From positions 1 to 64,000 of the forward strand of contig NZ_JACGYX010000009.1 in the NCBI RefSeq assembly GCF_014119005.1: a stretch of DNA of 64,000 bases, written 5' to 3'. Under the pieces are notes generated by a model. That model worked only from the letters and a program-made list of their open reading frames with translations, searched no databases and had not been told where the DNA came from. Made by a program: the position numbers and the translations under genes. Shown here piece by piece: positions 1 through 9,271 of the stretch. This stretch comes from Psychrobacter sp. GP33. Its GTDB lineage: Bacteria > Pseudomonadota > Gammaproteobacteria > Pseudomonadales > Moraxellaceae. The first letter of the stretch is position 1. Each line of letters starts with the position of its first letter.

Positions 1-42
1 AAAGAAAACCCCCCTCTGCGAAAGCAGAGGGGGGTTTTCTTT
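1..42. terminator. Perfect 19-bp stem terminator hairpin
   Basis: The first 42 bases are a perfect inverted repeat: two 19-base arms around a GAAA tetraloop, with a G/C-rich core and A-rich and T-rich outer ends. The flanking A and T runs would let it work in either direction. It probably ends a gene lying to the left of the window. Confidence 0.9.
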
Positions 43-170
43 GCGCGTGTTTTAAGTAATGATTATTACTTATTATTTAAGGTTAATAAAAACATACTTA
101 CTCTCTAATGACTAGTTGCTACACTGAAGAACGTTTTTGATTTAATATAAAATATAGAGAATAATAATTT

Positions 171-1217
171 ATGGCTATTGACCTCACTAATACTTTGATA
201 GTCGCCATATCGGCAACTGCTTTGTTTGATTTATCCGAATCTGAAGACCATCTTTTACAGCTGCTCAACCAGCGTCCGATTAGCGCCGTGAAAGAATTTC
301 GAGATTATATGGCAGAACGTGAAGACGAGCCTTTAAAGATCGGTGCAGGTTACCCACTCATCAAAGCACTTTTAAATTTGAATAGTTACTACCCTGAACT
401 TGCAGATTCGAATATTAATACTCCATTGGTAGAGGTAGTGATTATTTCTAAAAGCAGCCCTGATACTGGCATACAAGTGCTTAATGCGATTCGCGAACAT
501 AGTCTGAATATTTCTCGCTCTGCTTTTATTTCAGGTAGCCCTATTGCACCTTATATTGCTGATTTTAATGTCGATTTATTTTTGACGACCAATCGTGAAG
601 ATGCGCAACAAGTAGCTGATAGTAATATTTGTGCTTGTGCCATACTCGATGCTACGCCTGTTAATACTTATACGCTTGATACAGAACAGCTGCGTATTGC
701 CTTTGATGGAGATGCAGTACTTTTTGATGATTCAGGCGAGTTATTGTATAAGCAAAAGGGGCTGAGTGCTTTTCATGAGCGTGAAGCGCGTATGAGTGAC
801 TTGCCGATAGAAAAAGGCCCTTATGCTGAGCTATTAATAAAACTCTCTGACTTGCAGGAACGCTTGCCCGCTCGTGTGGATCACTGTCCAATAAAGATTG
901 CGCTAGTGACAGCGCGTAATTCGCCAGCGGATTTACGGGCAATTAAGACGTTGCGACAGTGGGGTGTTGATGTGGATATGGCCTTTTTCTTAGGTGGACT
1001 TGAGAAAACAGCTGTGCTTAAAACTTTTGCTCCACATATCTTTTTTGATGATTCGATTCAACATATTAATGCTGCTCGTGACTTTATACCGACAGCGTTG
1101 GTTCCTTATCATTCAACCTCTCTACTACACACCAATAGTTTACTAACAACTGATGAGGCAGTGTCATCTCTTACCTTTAGTCCGACCAAACACACGGTTT
1201 TAGCCTCTGCTCGCTAA
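171..1217 (+). CDS. Cytosolic 5'-nucleotidase family protein (PF06189-like)
   Basis: This 348-residue soluble protein resembles the 5'-nucleotidase family that includes eukaryotic cytosolic 5'-nucleotidase I, which dephosphorylates nucleoside monophosphates. An FDGDAVLFDD stretch near residues 177-186 fits the HAD-like acidic metal-binding motif, and FFDDS near residue 298 resembles a second acidic motif. The N-terminal LIVAISATALFDL segment is also typical of the family. It appears monocistronic: the hairpin at 1-42 lies upstream and about 200 bp separate it from the rhomboid gene. The ATG at 171 follows an A/T-rich leader with only a weak purine run. The family call is from recognition; substrate is unknown. 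Confidence 0.82.
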   Translation: MAIDLTNTLIVAISATALFDLSESEDHLLQLLNQRPISAVKEFRDYMAEREDEPLKIGAGYPLIKALLNLNSYYPELADSNINTPLVEVVIISKSSPDTGIQVLNAIREHSLNISRSAFISGSPIAPYIADFNVDLFLTTNREDAQQVADSNICACAILDATPVNTYTLDTEQLRIAFDGDAVLFDDSGELLYKQKGLSAFHEREARMSDLPIEKGPYAELLIKLSDLQERLPARVDHCPIKIALVTARNSPADLRAIKTLRQWGVDVDMAFFLGGLEKTAVLKTFAPHIFFDDSIQHINAARDFIPTALVPYHSTSLLHTNSLLTTDEAVSSLTFSPTKHTVLASAR

Positions 1218-1296
1218 TTGAGTAATATCATAATAAGCTTTTGCGCATTGTAATAATGTCATTGTATTAAAAGGATAAAGGATACTAATTTAGCTA

Positions 1297-1351
1297 TCTG
1301 ATCCGCGATTACTAGCGATTCCTACTTCATGGAGTCGAGTGGCAGACTCCA
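1297..1351 (-). pseudogene. 16S rRNA gene fragment (complement strand, about 55 bp)
   Basis: The + strand from about 1297 reads as the complement of the 16S region around E. coli positions 1305-1360, including the universally conserved segment whose sense strand is CGCTAGTAATCGCGGATCAG. Against the 16S I remember for this family I count two differences: T for G at 1323 and G for T at 1342. Similarity stops abruptly on both sides, into ordinary AT-rich spacer. It is far too short to be functional rRNA. It sits about 70 bp before the rhomboid start codon, so that gene's mRNA leader could carry sequence complementary to 16S rRNA. Confidence 0.85.
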
Positions 1352-1418
1352 AAAAATAAAATATATTGCTAAAAAATTCAGAGTAGACATGTCTCATAAA
1401 TGAGTAAGGCTATAAGCT

Positions 1419-2036
1419 ATGAACGGACAAGCGCTATTGTCACTCGTTATAGAACGTCTAAAGCAGGTTGTTGGCGCGTACGCTATCGTACTTATACCTA
1501 TGTGGGTTATGTTCATCCTTAATAAAATTGTGCTGTTTGGACTGTGGAATATCTTTGGTATTGTGCCGCGTACGCTGGATGTCGGTAGCATGATTGGGAT
1601 ATTTGCGTCATGGACGATGCATGATAATGTGCCACATTTATTAAGTAATACTGTGGTTTTATTGCAAATATTATTTTTATTTGGGCTGTTTGAAAATAAT
1701 GTTTATCGTATTATTTTTAAGCTAATTGTCGGCTCTGGTATAATGACGTGGTTACTTGGCTCACCATTGACGATTCATATTGGTGCGTCAGGGCTGTGCT
1801 TTGCGATGCTGGGATTTATGATTGGGGGAGCGGTGTTTGCACGGCGTTGGGGCTATTTGTTGGCGTGTTTGGTGATGGGTGCAGGATACTGGCTAACCAT
1901 TAAACAAGGGTTGATGCCGCAGCAGGATATTTCTTTTGCAGCGCACTTTGGTGGTTTAAGCGCCGGATTATTTTTAGGAGCAAGCTCAAAGCATCATTAC
2001 ACCGATATCGCTAACCGCTATGGGCGCAAATATTGA
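1419..2036 (+). CDS. Rhomboid-family intramembrane serine protease
   Basis: A 205-residue polytopic membrane protein with about six hydrophobic segments. GASG places a likely nucleophile at Ser124, and AHFGGLSAG supplies the partner His at residue 176, giving the Ser-His dyad of rhomboids. The HDNVPHLLSN stretch near residue 67 matches the His/Asn-containing motif of transmembrane helix 2. Rhomboids cleave transmembrane helices of membrane proteins within the inner membrane; the substrate here cannot be told. The ATG at 1419 is preceded by a weak ribosome-binding site (GTAAGG). The gene stands alone, with the 16S-like fragment in its leader. Confidence 0.85.
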   Translation: MNGQALLSLVIERLKQVVGAYAIVLIPMWVMFILNKIVLFGLWNIFGIVPRTLDVGSMIGIFASWTMHDNVPHLLSNTVVLLQILFLFGLFENNVYRIIFKLIVGSGIMTWLLGSPLTIHIGASGLCFAMLGFMIGGAVFARRWGYLLACLVMGAGYWLTIKQGLMPQQDISFAAHFGGLSAGLFLGASSKHHYTDIANRYGRKY

Positions 2037-2376
2037 TAAATAAAGTATCAGCAGGCATAAACGGGTGTAATTCGATTGTTTAATTAATATGTTTTTTAAT
2101 TGATCGAGTCGTATTTTTTCAAACAATATACAATCTAGCTGCTCAGGCTCTTCACAATCAGTCACTTGCGACATCCGGTGCTCACTCATACGCTGTTTCA
2201 ATCAGTATAAGTTAATCGAATAAATATAATATTGATTGATGTGTTATGAATAATGATAGGGATAATAAAATTAAGATTTCCGAAACATAATGAGTGTTTA
2301 TCTAGATATTAATAAAAAAGCCCTCAGTTATTGAGGGCTTTTTTTAAATAACGACTTATTCAAAATTTATAGCTAG
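2037..2376. other. Convergent spacer between rhomboid gene and actP
   Basis: AT-rich spacer between two converging genes. Apart from the hairpin terminator near its right end I see no gene. A possible short minus-strand frame overlapping the rhomboid 3' end has no ribosome-binding site or recognisable protein character. Confidence 0.6.
2314..2345. terminator. Bidirectional terminator between rhomboid gene and actP
   Basis: A run of six A, then CCCTCA paired with TGAGGG around a short loop, then seven T. The symmetric A/T flanks suit termination of both the rhomboid gene (+) and actP (-). Confidence 0.88.
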
Positions 2377-4092
2377 TTAGTGGTCAGACGCACCAGAGAT
2401 ACCAATGCCTGTTTGTGAGCGAACGAACTGAGCATCGAATGCTTTACGTTCTTTTTCTGCACGGGCTGATTTATCAGTTACTGAGAAGAACCAGCAGCAT
2501 AGGAATGATAGTGGCATTGCAAATAATGCTGGACCATTAAATGGGTTTGGTGCGGTCTCAGAAATTCCAAGTGTATCGACCCAAACTGCTTTGGATAGAA
2601 TAATCAAACCAACAGCGCCTACTAGACCGACAATACCGCCGATCACAGCACCGCGAGTGGTTAGACCCTTCCAGAACATGGACAGAACCAATACAGGGAA
2701 GTTAGCACAAGCGGCTACCGAGAACGCTAAACCAACCATGAAAGCAACGTTTTGTTTTTCAAACAAAATCCCTAGAATCATAGCAAAGACTGCCAAACCT
2801 AAAGTGGCATATCTTGACACTTTCATTTCGGACTCAGGGGTAGTTTGACCTTTTTTAAACACGTTAGCATATAAGTCATGCGAAATAGCCGATACCCCTG
2901 AAAGTGTCAAACCTGCTACTACCGCAAGAATGGTTGCAAAGGCAACAGCTGAGATAAAGCCCATAAATAAATCGCCACCTAGCGCTTCACTTAAGTGAAT
3001 GGCAGCCATATTATTACCACCAGTCAACTCTAACTGACCAGTAAGTGCTGATTTTGCAACATCAAGAAACTGTGGGTTATTGGCAATGAACAAGATGGCA
3101 CCAAAACCAATAATAAAGGTTAGGAGATAAAAATAACCAATAAATCCTGTTGCAACCACAACAGATTTACGCGCTTCTTTAGCATCTTTTACCGTGAAAA
3201 AGCGCATTAAGATATGAGGCAAGCCTGCGGTACCGAACATGAGCGCAAGACCAAGAGATAGCGCATCAATTGGATTTTCAGTTAGTTTGCCAGGTCCCAT
3301 AATCTTAACGGCATCAGTTACGCTGGTGCCATGTGCCTGACCATAGGCAACGATCGCCTGATCGAACATATTACTAAAGCTAAAATCAACTGACTTCATG
3401 ACCATAAACGCCATAAAGGTTGCACCACTTAGCAACATCACGGCTTTAATAATTTGTACCCAAGTCGTTGCCAACATGCCACCGAAGAGAACATAGGCTG
3501 TCATCAATAAGCCTACTACGACTACTGCAATATTATAGTTCAAGCCAAATAGTAATTTGATTAACTGACCTGCACCTACCATCTGTGCAATCAGATAAAA
3601 AGCCACGACGACTAAAGAGCTAAATGCTGCCAGCGTGCGCACAGGCTTTTCTTCTAAGCGAAATGAAACCACATCGGATAAGTTGAATTTACCCAGATTT
3701 CGTAAGCGCTCTGCAATAAGAAATAGTACGATAGGCCAACCGACCATAAAGCCGAGTGAGTATAGCAAGCCATCAAAGCCCGAACTAAATACTAAAGCTG
3801 ATATACCGAGGAAGGATGCGGCTGACATATAGTCACCTGCAATCGCTAAACCGTTTTGAAAACCACTGATACCACCGCCTGCAGTGTAAAAATCTGCGGT
3901 TGACTGGGTTTGTCCAGCGGCCCATTTAGTAATAAGGAGCGTAAAACCGACAAAAATCATAAACATGATAATTGCAGGCCAATTGGTTGCTTGCTGCTCT
4001 GCGACACCCAAATCAGGACCAGCAAATGCCATGGTAGAGCAACACAAACTTGCTATTGCGATCAGTATCGCTTTAGGTGATGTCAATTTCAT
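2377..4092 (-). CDS. actP: Cation/acetate symporter ActP (SSS family)
   Basis: Sodium:solute symporter with about 13 hydrophobic helices, highly similar to ActP, which imports acetate and glyoxylate across the inner membrane. I take the ATG at 4092 (571 residues; E. coli ActP is 549). An AAGGA ribosome-binding site lies just upstream, and the N-terminus [18 protein letters not shown] begins a signal-like segment ending in AFA. Longer upstream frames would overlap yjcH. It begins one base after the yjcH stop, so the two are cotranscribed and probably translationally coupled, as in the enteric acs-yjcH-actP operon. No acs gene is present here. Confidence 0.93.
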   Translation of the reverse strand: MKLTSPKAILIAIASLCCSTMAFAGPDLGVAEQQATNWPAIIMFMIFVGFTLLITKWAAGQTQSTADFYTAGGGISGFQNGLAIAGDYMSAASFLGISALVFSSGFDGLLYSLGFMVGWPIVLFLIAERLRNLGKFNLSDVVSFRLEEKPVRTLAAFSSLVVVAFYLIAQMVGAGQLIKLLFGLNYNIAVVVVGLLMTAYVLFGGMLATTWVQIIKAVMLLSGATFMAFMVMKSVDFSFSNMFDQAIVAYGQAHGTSVTDAVKIMGPGKLTENPIDALSLGLALMFGTAGLPHILMRFFTVKDAKEARKSVVVATGFIGYFYLLTFIIGFGAILFIANNPQFLDVAKSALTGQLELTGGNNMAAIHLSEALGGDLFMGFISAVAFATILAVVAGLTLSGVSAISHDLYANVFKKGQTTPESEMKVSRYATLGLAVFAMILGILFEKQNVAFMVGLAFSVAACANFPVLVLSMFWKGLTTRGAVIGGIVGLVGAVGLIILSKAVWVDTLGISETAPNPFNGPALFAMPLSFLCCWFFSVTDKSARAEKERKAFDAQFVRSQTGIGISGASDH

Positions 4093-4093
4093 C

Positions 4094-4432
4094 TCAATGT
4101 GTTCCTTTTTCATGTGCAATGGCCTCAATTTCTTTAAGGGTTTCTTCATTGAGTGGATCAAGCGTGTGATTGGCAATATAAGAATATACGCCACATAGCA
4201 AGAATGACAGCACGATGATACCTAGACCCAAGGGAATTCCCCAAGTGGTAACGCCACCACTAAACGAGCTTGCTAAAAATGGTTTATTGTAGCCAACCAA
4301 GAGCATAAAACCGACGTATACGACCAGCATAATGACCGTTAATGTCCAACTCAATCGGCGCTTTTTACTAACCATTTCTTGAAACTTTGGATTATTGAGA
4401 ATTCGTTGTACCTGTGAATCATCCATAACCAA
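4094..4432 (-). CDS. yjcH: DUF485 small inner-membrane protein YjcH
   Basis: A 112-residue protein with two hydrophobic helices (about residues 28-50 and 65-88), characteristic of the DUF485/YjcH family that almost always accompanies ActP. Its biochemical role is unknown, but the tight linkage suggests it assists the acetate transporter. The ATG at 4432 follows an AAGGAG-like ribosome-binding site. It is the first gene of the two-gene operon, and its stop codon sits one base before the actP start. Confidence 0.9.
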   Translation of the reverse strand: MVMDDSQVQRILNNPKFQEMVSKKRRLSWTLTVIMLVVYVGFMLLVGYNKPFLASSFSGGVTTWGIPLGLGIIVLSFLLCGVYSYIANHTLDPLNEETLKEIEAIAHEKGTH

Positions 4433-5323
4433 CTCCTTATTGTTTTGTCCAACTATGGACGGCTATTCCAAATGGGATTTTTCATTGTTTAAATTATCAA
4501 ATGTTTGAGATAAAGATAAAAAAGCAATGCAAAATTACAGTGTAAATTGGCAAAATATAAAGAGAGAAGTCCATTACTGGCAGACTTTTATAGTCTGTGT
4601 TTTGGCTTGCGCTACAGGAGGGTCGGTTGTGCTGACAATCCATTGTCATCTTATCTCTTGTCTTCCTAACCGTGTTACCTAATAATTTGATAGTTTTTGT
4701 GTCAATATCGATTAAAACGATAATTATTGTCTTGATTATGAATATATACAAAATTTGGGTAATTAACAATAAGTAAGTTTAATTTACTTTTTGTAACTAA
4801 TTATTTATATGATGGAAAGGTTGTCTTTCTCGATACTTTTGTTAAGACGAGCCTGCTTTTTACGGGTTAATATTTCCCATGTCTAAGAATGTCTGAGCAT
4901 CAATGGCTACAGCCATCTTAGAGCCTCTCTCTTTCATATAAAACAGCTAGCTTAACAAACCGACCAACAGCTAGATAATCACTGCCAATGGTAAACTAAA
5001 ATCTATAAATATTGCTTTTTATAGCTTGTCCAGTTATCAAAGGTTCTGTAAAAAAGTTCAATGTAAAACACTGAAACAGTTAAATGTATCAGAGTCAGTT
5101 AAAATGTAGCAACATACTGCTCATCATTACTAGGGCGAGTGTCTTAATCTTAGCAAAAAACAGAAAACAGTTAGCTTGACTCACTTTGGTAGATTTCGTG
5201 AAACATAGATCATGAAATCTGCCAAATGGTACGAGATAAAGTTGCCTGTTTTCACAGCCAATGATTAGGGCAGCTAGGTTGGTAGTGAGTAGGTTTATTT
5301 TCAAAGATATTAAAGGTAGTATT
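4433..5323. other. Divergent regulatory region between yjcH-actP and the AGCS symporter
   Basis: About 890 bp of AT-rich DNA separating divergently transcribed transporter genes, so it must hold both promoters. I found no convincing ORF; the short frames lack ribosome-binding sites. I looked for glycine-riboswitch sequence ahead of the AGCS symporter and did not see it. A 16-bp stem-loop at 5185-5226 is listed separately. The octamer ACAGCTAG occurs twice around 4940-4975. Confidence 0.6.
5185..5226 (+). promoter_or_regulatory. Leader stem-loop upstream of the AGCS symporter
   Basis: TTTGGTAGATTTCGTG at 5185-5200 pairs with CATGAAATCTGCCAAA at 5211-5226. There are 14 Watson-Crick pairs and two G-U type pairs, with a 10-base loop. 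No T run follows, so it is not a plain intrinsic terminator. It lies about 100 bp before the start codon and would be in the mRNA leader if the promoter is upstream. The role is inferred only. Confidence 0.45.
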
Positions 5324-6820
5324 ATGGGCGAAGGGCTAGCAGGTTGGTTTAATAGTGCGGTGAATTATGGCGTCAGTATCATATGGGGTAATAATGATTG
5401 GTTGATTGCCAGCAATCCATGGTATGGATTGCTCATGTTTGTACTGATTGGTGCGGGGGTTTATTTTACGATTGCTACTCGTTTTATGCAGTTTCGACAT
5501 TTTGGGCATATGTGGCATTTATTACGGACGTCCAATCAAGGTCGTAAAGATGGCGGCATCAGCTCATTTGAGGCGCTGATGACTTCGCTTGCGGCGCGTG
5601 TGGGCACCGGTAATTTAGCTGGGGTAGCGATTGCGATTTATTTGGGCGGTCCGGGTGCGGTGTTCTGGATGTGGATGACTGCTATAGTAGGTATGTCGAC
5701 TAGCTTTATCGAATCGACATTGGCGCAAGCGTACAAAGTGCCACACAAGGACAATGTTTTCCGCGGTGGACCAGCGTATTACATTGAAAAAGGCTTGGGT
5801 CAGCGCTGGATGGCAGTGTTTTTCTCCATTTGTTTATTGATAGCTTTCGGCTTGGCTTTCAATGGCGTGCAGTCAAATACTATTGCGCAAGCGACCAATG
5901 AAGCGTTTGGTGTACCAACTTGGATGACTGGTTTGGTATTGGTCGTTTTGGTTGCGCCTGTCGTATTTGGTGGATTGCGTTCAGTGGCGCGCATTGCGGG
6001 TAAAGTTGTACCGGTGATGGCGATCTTGTACATCTTATTGGCGCTGTTTATTATTGTGACCAATTTTAGTCAATTCCCAGCGGCTATTGCATTAATTGTG
6101 AAATCTGCCTTTGGTTTTGAGCAGGCAGCAGGTGGGGTAATTGGTTATGGTATTGCTCAAGCCATGATTAACGGTATTAAACGTGGTCTGTTTTCTAATG
6201 AAGCTGGTATGGGTTCAGCGCCCAATGCGGCGGCAACCGCGCAAAGCTATCCAGATCATCCAGCGGTACAAGGGTTCATGCAAATGCTGGGCGTGTTTAT
6301 CGATACGCTGGTCATTTGTACGGCAACGGCGTCGATTATTATTTTGTCGGGCGTGGTCAATCCAAGTGTTGAGCAAGAAGGCATTCAGCTTACACAGCTG
6401 GCATTGTCACAATATGTGGGTGACATGGGCATTATCTTTGTTGCCATTGCGATTTTCTTTTTCTCGTTTACCTCTATCATTGCTAATTACAGTTATGGTG
6501 AGTCCAATCTTGAATTTATCTCTGGTGAAAGAAATGCCAAAATGATGATTATGGTGTTTCGCTTTTTAGTGTTGGGTATGGTATTTGTTGGCTCCGTTGC
6601 CAGCTTACCAGCGATTTGGAATTTTGCCGATTTATCGATGGGGTTGATGGCGCTGACCAACTTAGTCGCAATTGTGATTTTGTCGCCAGTTGCCCTTAGA
6701 ATTTTGCGTGATTATGAGCGTCAAATCAAAGAAGGTAAAACAGCTGATCAAATTAAATTTAATCCGGATAATTTTATTAAGCTGAAAAAAGAAGCCAATC
6801 GTGAGGCATGGAAAGATTAA
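5324..6820 (+). CDS. Sodium:alanine/glycine symporter (AGCS family)
   Basis: Polytopic transporter of about 498 residues matching the alanine-or-glycine:cation symporter family (AlsT/YaaJ/DagA type). Recognisable stretches include ARVGTGNLAGVAIAIYLGGPG and the NEAGMGSAPNAAATA segment of the family signature. It imports small neutral amino acids with Na+. I choose the ATG at 5324, preceded by AAAGGTAG, over an in-frame start 63 bases earlier that has no ribosome-binding site and adds unlike sequence. It is followed by its own terminator at 6864-6902. Confidence 0.92.
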   Translation: MGEGLAGWFNSAVNYGVSIIWGNNDWLIASNPWYGLLMFVLIGAGVYFTIATRFMQFRHFGHMWHLLRTSNQGRKDGGISSFEALMTSLAARVGTGNLAGVAIAIYLGGPGAVFWMWMTAIVGMSTSFIESTLAQAYKVPHKDNVFRGGPAYYIEKGLGQRWMAVFFSICLLIAFGLAFNGVQSNTIAQATNEAFGVPTWMTGLVLVVLVAPVVFGGLRSVARIAGKVVPVMAILYILLALFIIVTNFSQFPAAIALIVKSAFGFEQAAGGVIGYGIAQAMINGIKRGLFSNEAGMGSAPNAAATAQSYPDHPAVQGFMQMLGVFIDTLVICTATASIIILSGVVNPSVEQEGIQLTQLALSQYVGDMGIIFVAIAIFFFSFTSIIANYSYGESNLEFISGERNAKMMIMVFRFLVLGMVFVGSVASLPAIWNFADLSMGLMALTNLVAIVILSPVALRILRDYERQIKEGKTADQIKFNPDNFIKLKKEANREAWKD

Positions 6821-6863
6821 GCTGGGTTTTTGATCGCATGTTATCTAATGATTTTAATCATAA

Positions 6864-6902
6864 AAAATCGCCCTTATCCATTTATTGAATAAGGGCGATT
6901 TT
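6864..6902. terminator. Bidirectional terminator after the AGCS symporter
   Basis: Fourteen-base arms reading AAAATCGCCCTTAT and its exact complement, with an 11-base loop. It lies between the converging AGCS symporter and ETF-QO genes. Confidence 0.88.
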
Positions 6903-6947
6903 ATTGTGCTTCACTTTATAACGCTTAAAGAAATATAACTGCTTGCA

Positions 6948-8750
6948 TTACATATTAGGATAGTTTGGACCACCGCCACCTTCTGGCGCAACCCAAGTGA
7001 TGTTTTGCGAGGGGTCTTTAATATCACAGGTCTTACAATGCACACAGTTTTGCGCATTGATAACAAACTTAGCACCTTCTGCATCTTTTACCACTTCATA
7101 AACGCCAGCTGGGCAGTATAAGCGTGCTGGCTCAGCATATAAAGGTAAGTTAATGGTAATAGGCACGGTTGGGTCAGTCAATTTTAGATGCGATGGCTGA
7201 TCTTCAGCATGATTGGTATTTGAGATAAATACCGATGACAGTTTATCAAAGACCAATTTGCCATCTGGCTTCGGATAATCGGGCTGATAAGCGTGTGCAG
7301 CACGCTCAAGCTGGTCATAGTCGCGCAAGTTGTCATGAATGGTCAAAGGCATGTTGCCAGCCAGCACATTCTGCTCAATGAAGTTAAACGCACCGCCCAT
7401 CCAAGTGCCCATTCGATGCATAGCTGGGGCAAAGTTACGCGCTAAACGGTTGTCTTCATATAGCCAAGAATGCTTATACTTCAAGGTATAATCAAGCACT
7501 TCATCATGCTGACGCTCAGCGACTACCGCCTCATAAATAGCCTCGGCAGCAAGCATTCCTGACTTCATGGACGTGTGTGTACCCTTAATTTTGGCAGGAT
7601 TTAAGAAACCCGCTTCATCACCGACTAAGACGCCACCTGGAAAGGTTAGTCTTGGCAGAGAGTTAAAACCACCTTTGGTTAAAGCACGTGCGCCATAAGA
7701 CAGACGCTTACCGCCTTCTAAGATGTTACGAATTAGCGGATGCAGCTTAAGTCGTTGCAACTCGTCAAAAGGTGATAGGTAAGGATTGGAGTAAGATAAA
7801 TCGACAATCAGACCAAAGCTAACTTGGTTATTTTCATCAAAATATAACCACCAACCACCGGTCGAACCGGTATCACTCAGCGGCCAACCTGAACCGTGCA
7901 TGACTACGCCTTGTTCATGTTGTTCAGGCGGTACTTCCCATAGCTCTTTAAGACCAATACCATAATGCTGTGGGTCAGAGTATTTGTCTAAGCTAAAGCG
8001 ACTGATCAGACGTTTGCCCAAATGCCCACGGCTGCCCTCAGCAAAGATGGTGTATTTTGCTAATAACTCATAACCTGGCTCAAAGCTGGGTTTAGCATCG
8101 CCATTAGCTGCCACGCCCATATCGCCTGTTAAAATACCTTTTACTGAGCCATCGACGTTATACAAAATATCCGCGGCAGAAAAGCCTGGGAACATCATGA
8201 CTTCAAGTTCTTCAGCTTGTTGCGCCAACCAGCGCACGACATTGCCTAAAGAAACGATATAGTTGCCTTTATTGTGCATGCTCTCTGGCACTACAGAGTC
8301 CATAAGCTTGGTGGCTTTGGTCGCTGACCCGAGCACATAGACGCGATCTTCAATAGCTGGTACGTTTAATGGTGCGCCTTTTTCTTTCCAATCAGGAATA
8401 AGCTCATCAAGTGCGCGTGTTTCCATAACTGCACCTGATAGGGTATGCGCCCCAAACTCCGAGCCTTTTTCTACCAAGCACACCGTAAAATCATCATTGC
8501 CGGCTTCAATTGCCAGTTGGCGCAGACGAATAGCGGCTGATAAACCGGCAGGACCACCACCAACAATCAGCACATCGAATTCCATCGATTCACGCTCAAT
8601 TTCTGGCTCAGCGCTAATAGAGTGCGCTGCCTCGTCAACAGCTACCTGTTCAGTAGGTAAAGCTTCAGGTGCGGCTTGTTGCAGGGTTGTGTCTTCAGTA
8701 TTGATAGTATCAACATCAAGGGCTGAGGGTTGATTGTCTTGCTCTTGCAT
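6948..8750 (-). CDS. Electron transfer flavoprotein-ubiquinone oxidoreductase
   Basis: About 600 residues. It passes electrons from reduced ETF (loaded by acyl-CoA and other dehydrogenases) to ubiquinone at the inner membrane. An N-terminal FAD Rossmann motif (VLIVGGGPAGLSAA) begins near residue 58. The C-terminus has the ferredoxin-like segment NCVHCKTCDIKDP that, with an earlier Cys, binds a 4Fe-4S cluster. I choose the ATG at 8750, preceded by AGGAG, over a start 75 bases upstream. The first 55 residues before the FAD motif are Gln/Asp/Ala-rich and probably unstructured. Functionally it complements the FadBA pair at 34-38 kb. Confidence 0.95.
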   Translation of the reverse strand: MQEQDNQPSALDVDTINTEDTTLQQAAPEALPTEQVAVDEAAHSISAEPEIERESMEFDVLIVGGGPAGLSAAIRLRQLAIEAGNDDFTVCLVEKGSEFGAHTLSGAVMETRALDELIPDWKEKGAPLNVPAIEDRVYVLGSATKATKLMDSVVPESMHNKGNYIVSLGNVVRWLAQQAEELEVMMFPGFSAADILYNVDGSVKGILTGDMGVAANGDAKPSFEPGYELLAKYTIFAEGSRGHLGKRLISRFSLDKYSDPQHYGIGLKELWEVPPEQHEQGVVMHGSGWPLSDTGSTGGWWLYFDENNQVSFGLIVDLSYSNPYLSPFDELQRLKLHPLIRNILEGGKRLSYGARALTKGGFNSLPRLTFPGGVLVGDEAGFLNPAKIKGTHTSMKSGMLAAEAIYEAVVAERQHDEVLDYTLKYKHSWLYEDNRLARNFAPAMHRMGTWMGGAFNFIEQNVLAGNMPLTIHDNLRDYDQLERAAHAYQPDYPKPDGKLVFDKLSSVFISNTNHAEDQPSHLKLTDPTVPITINLPLYAEPARLYCPAGVYEVVKDAEGAKFVINAQNCVHCKTCDIKDPSQNITWVAPEGGGGPNYPNM

Positions 8751-9271
8751 ACCTACTCCTAAACGTTTAGTGGCTAATCTGCGGATATTACCAGCGATTC
8801 CATTGAATAATATAACGGGTATCACTCATTATTTCTAGATAGCGCGCAGCATGTACAAAATGGTTGTATCAGCGTGGTCAATAAAGGGGATGTTAATAAC
8901 TATATTATTAATAACAGAATTATCAAAAAATCATGGCCATCAGAAAATAATAATAAGAATAAAAAAGAGTGACAAATAGTCAGTAGATAACGCTACAAGC
9001 TCATAAAAACAGCAACGGCACTGCTATTCGGTTCAAAGAGCGTTACTCATTATAAAAGAAAAGTCCTATAAACACGACAGGCATTTATGGCTACTAATGC
9101 TAAGCTGATGGCTAAGTTTTAATAGCTAAGTCCTAATAGTTAAGTTTTGATAATTAGGTTTCAATAGGTGAATGAGTTCAACGAAATAAGTTCTACTTTA
9201 TCATACCCGAAACTAAAATGAATAGTAATGATAGGTATACCAAACTTTGACTAATAATAAGGGATTGGGTA
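8751..9271. other. Divergent spacer between ETF-QO and DUF1285 genes
   Basis: About 520 bp of AT-rich sequence containing promoters for both neighbours. The only structure I see is the degenerate 14-bp tandem repeat at 9111-9166. No ORF with a ribosome-binding site is evident. Confidence 0.55.
9111..9166. repeat. Four degenerate 14-bp tandem repeats
   Basis: Units at 9111, 9125, 9139 and 9153 read GCTAAGTTTTAATA, GCTAAGTCCTAATA, GTTAAGTTTTGATA and ATTAGGTTTCAATA. A partial fifth unit may precede them near 9099. They lie about 105 bp before the DUF1285 start codon. The periodicity is exact while the sequence has diverged. Confidence 0.75.

Noticed and set aside
1986..2201. A 71-codon minus-strand frame at the end of the rhomboid gene
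   Set aside because: No ribosome-binding site; lies in a convergent spacer and overlaps real coding sequence.
4497..4769. A 90-codon minus-strand frame upstream of yjcH
   Set aside because: Ile-rich translation of AT-rich spacer, no ribosome-binding site, no recognisable protein.
5095..5304. Short minus-strand frame before the AGCS symporter
   Set aside because: Overlaps the leader stem-loop; composition unlike a protein.
5000..5323. Glycine riboswitch ahead of the AGCS symporter
   Set aside because: I looked for the conserved glycine aptamer core and did not find it.
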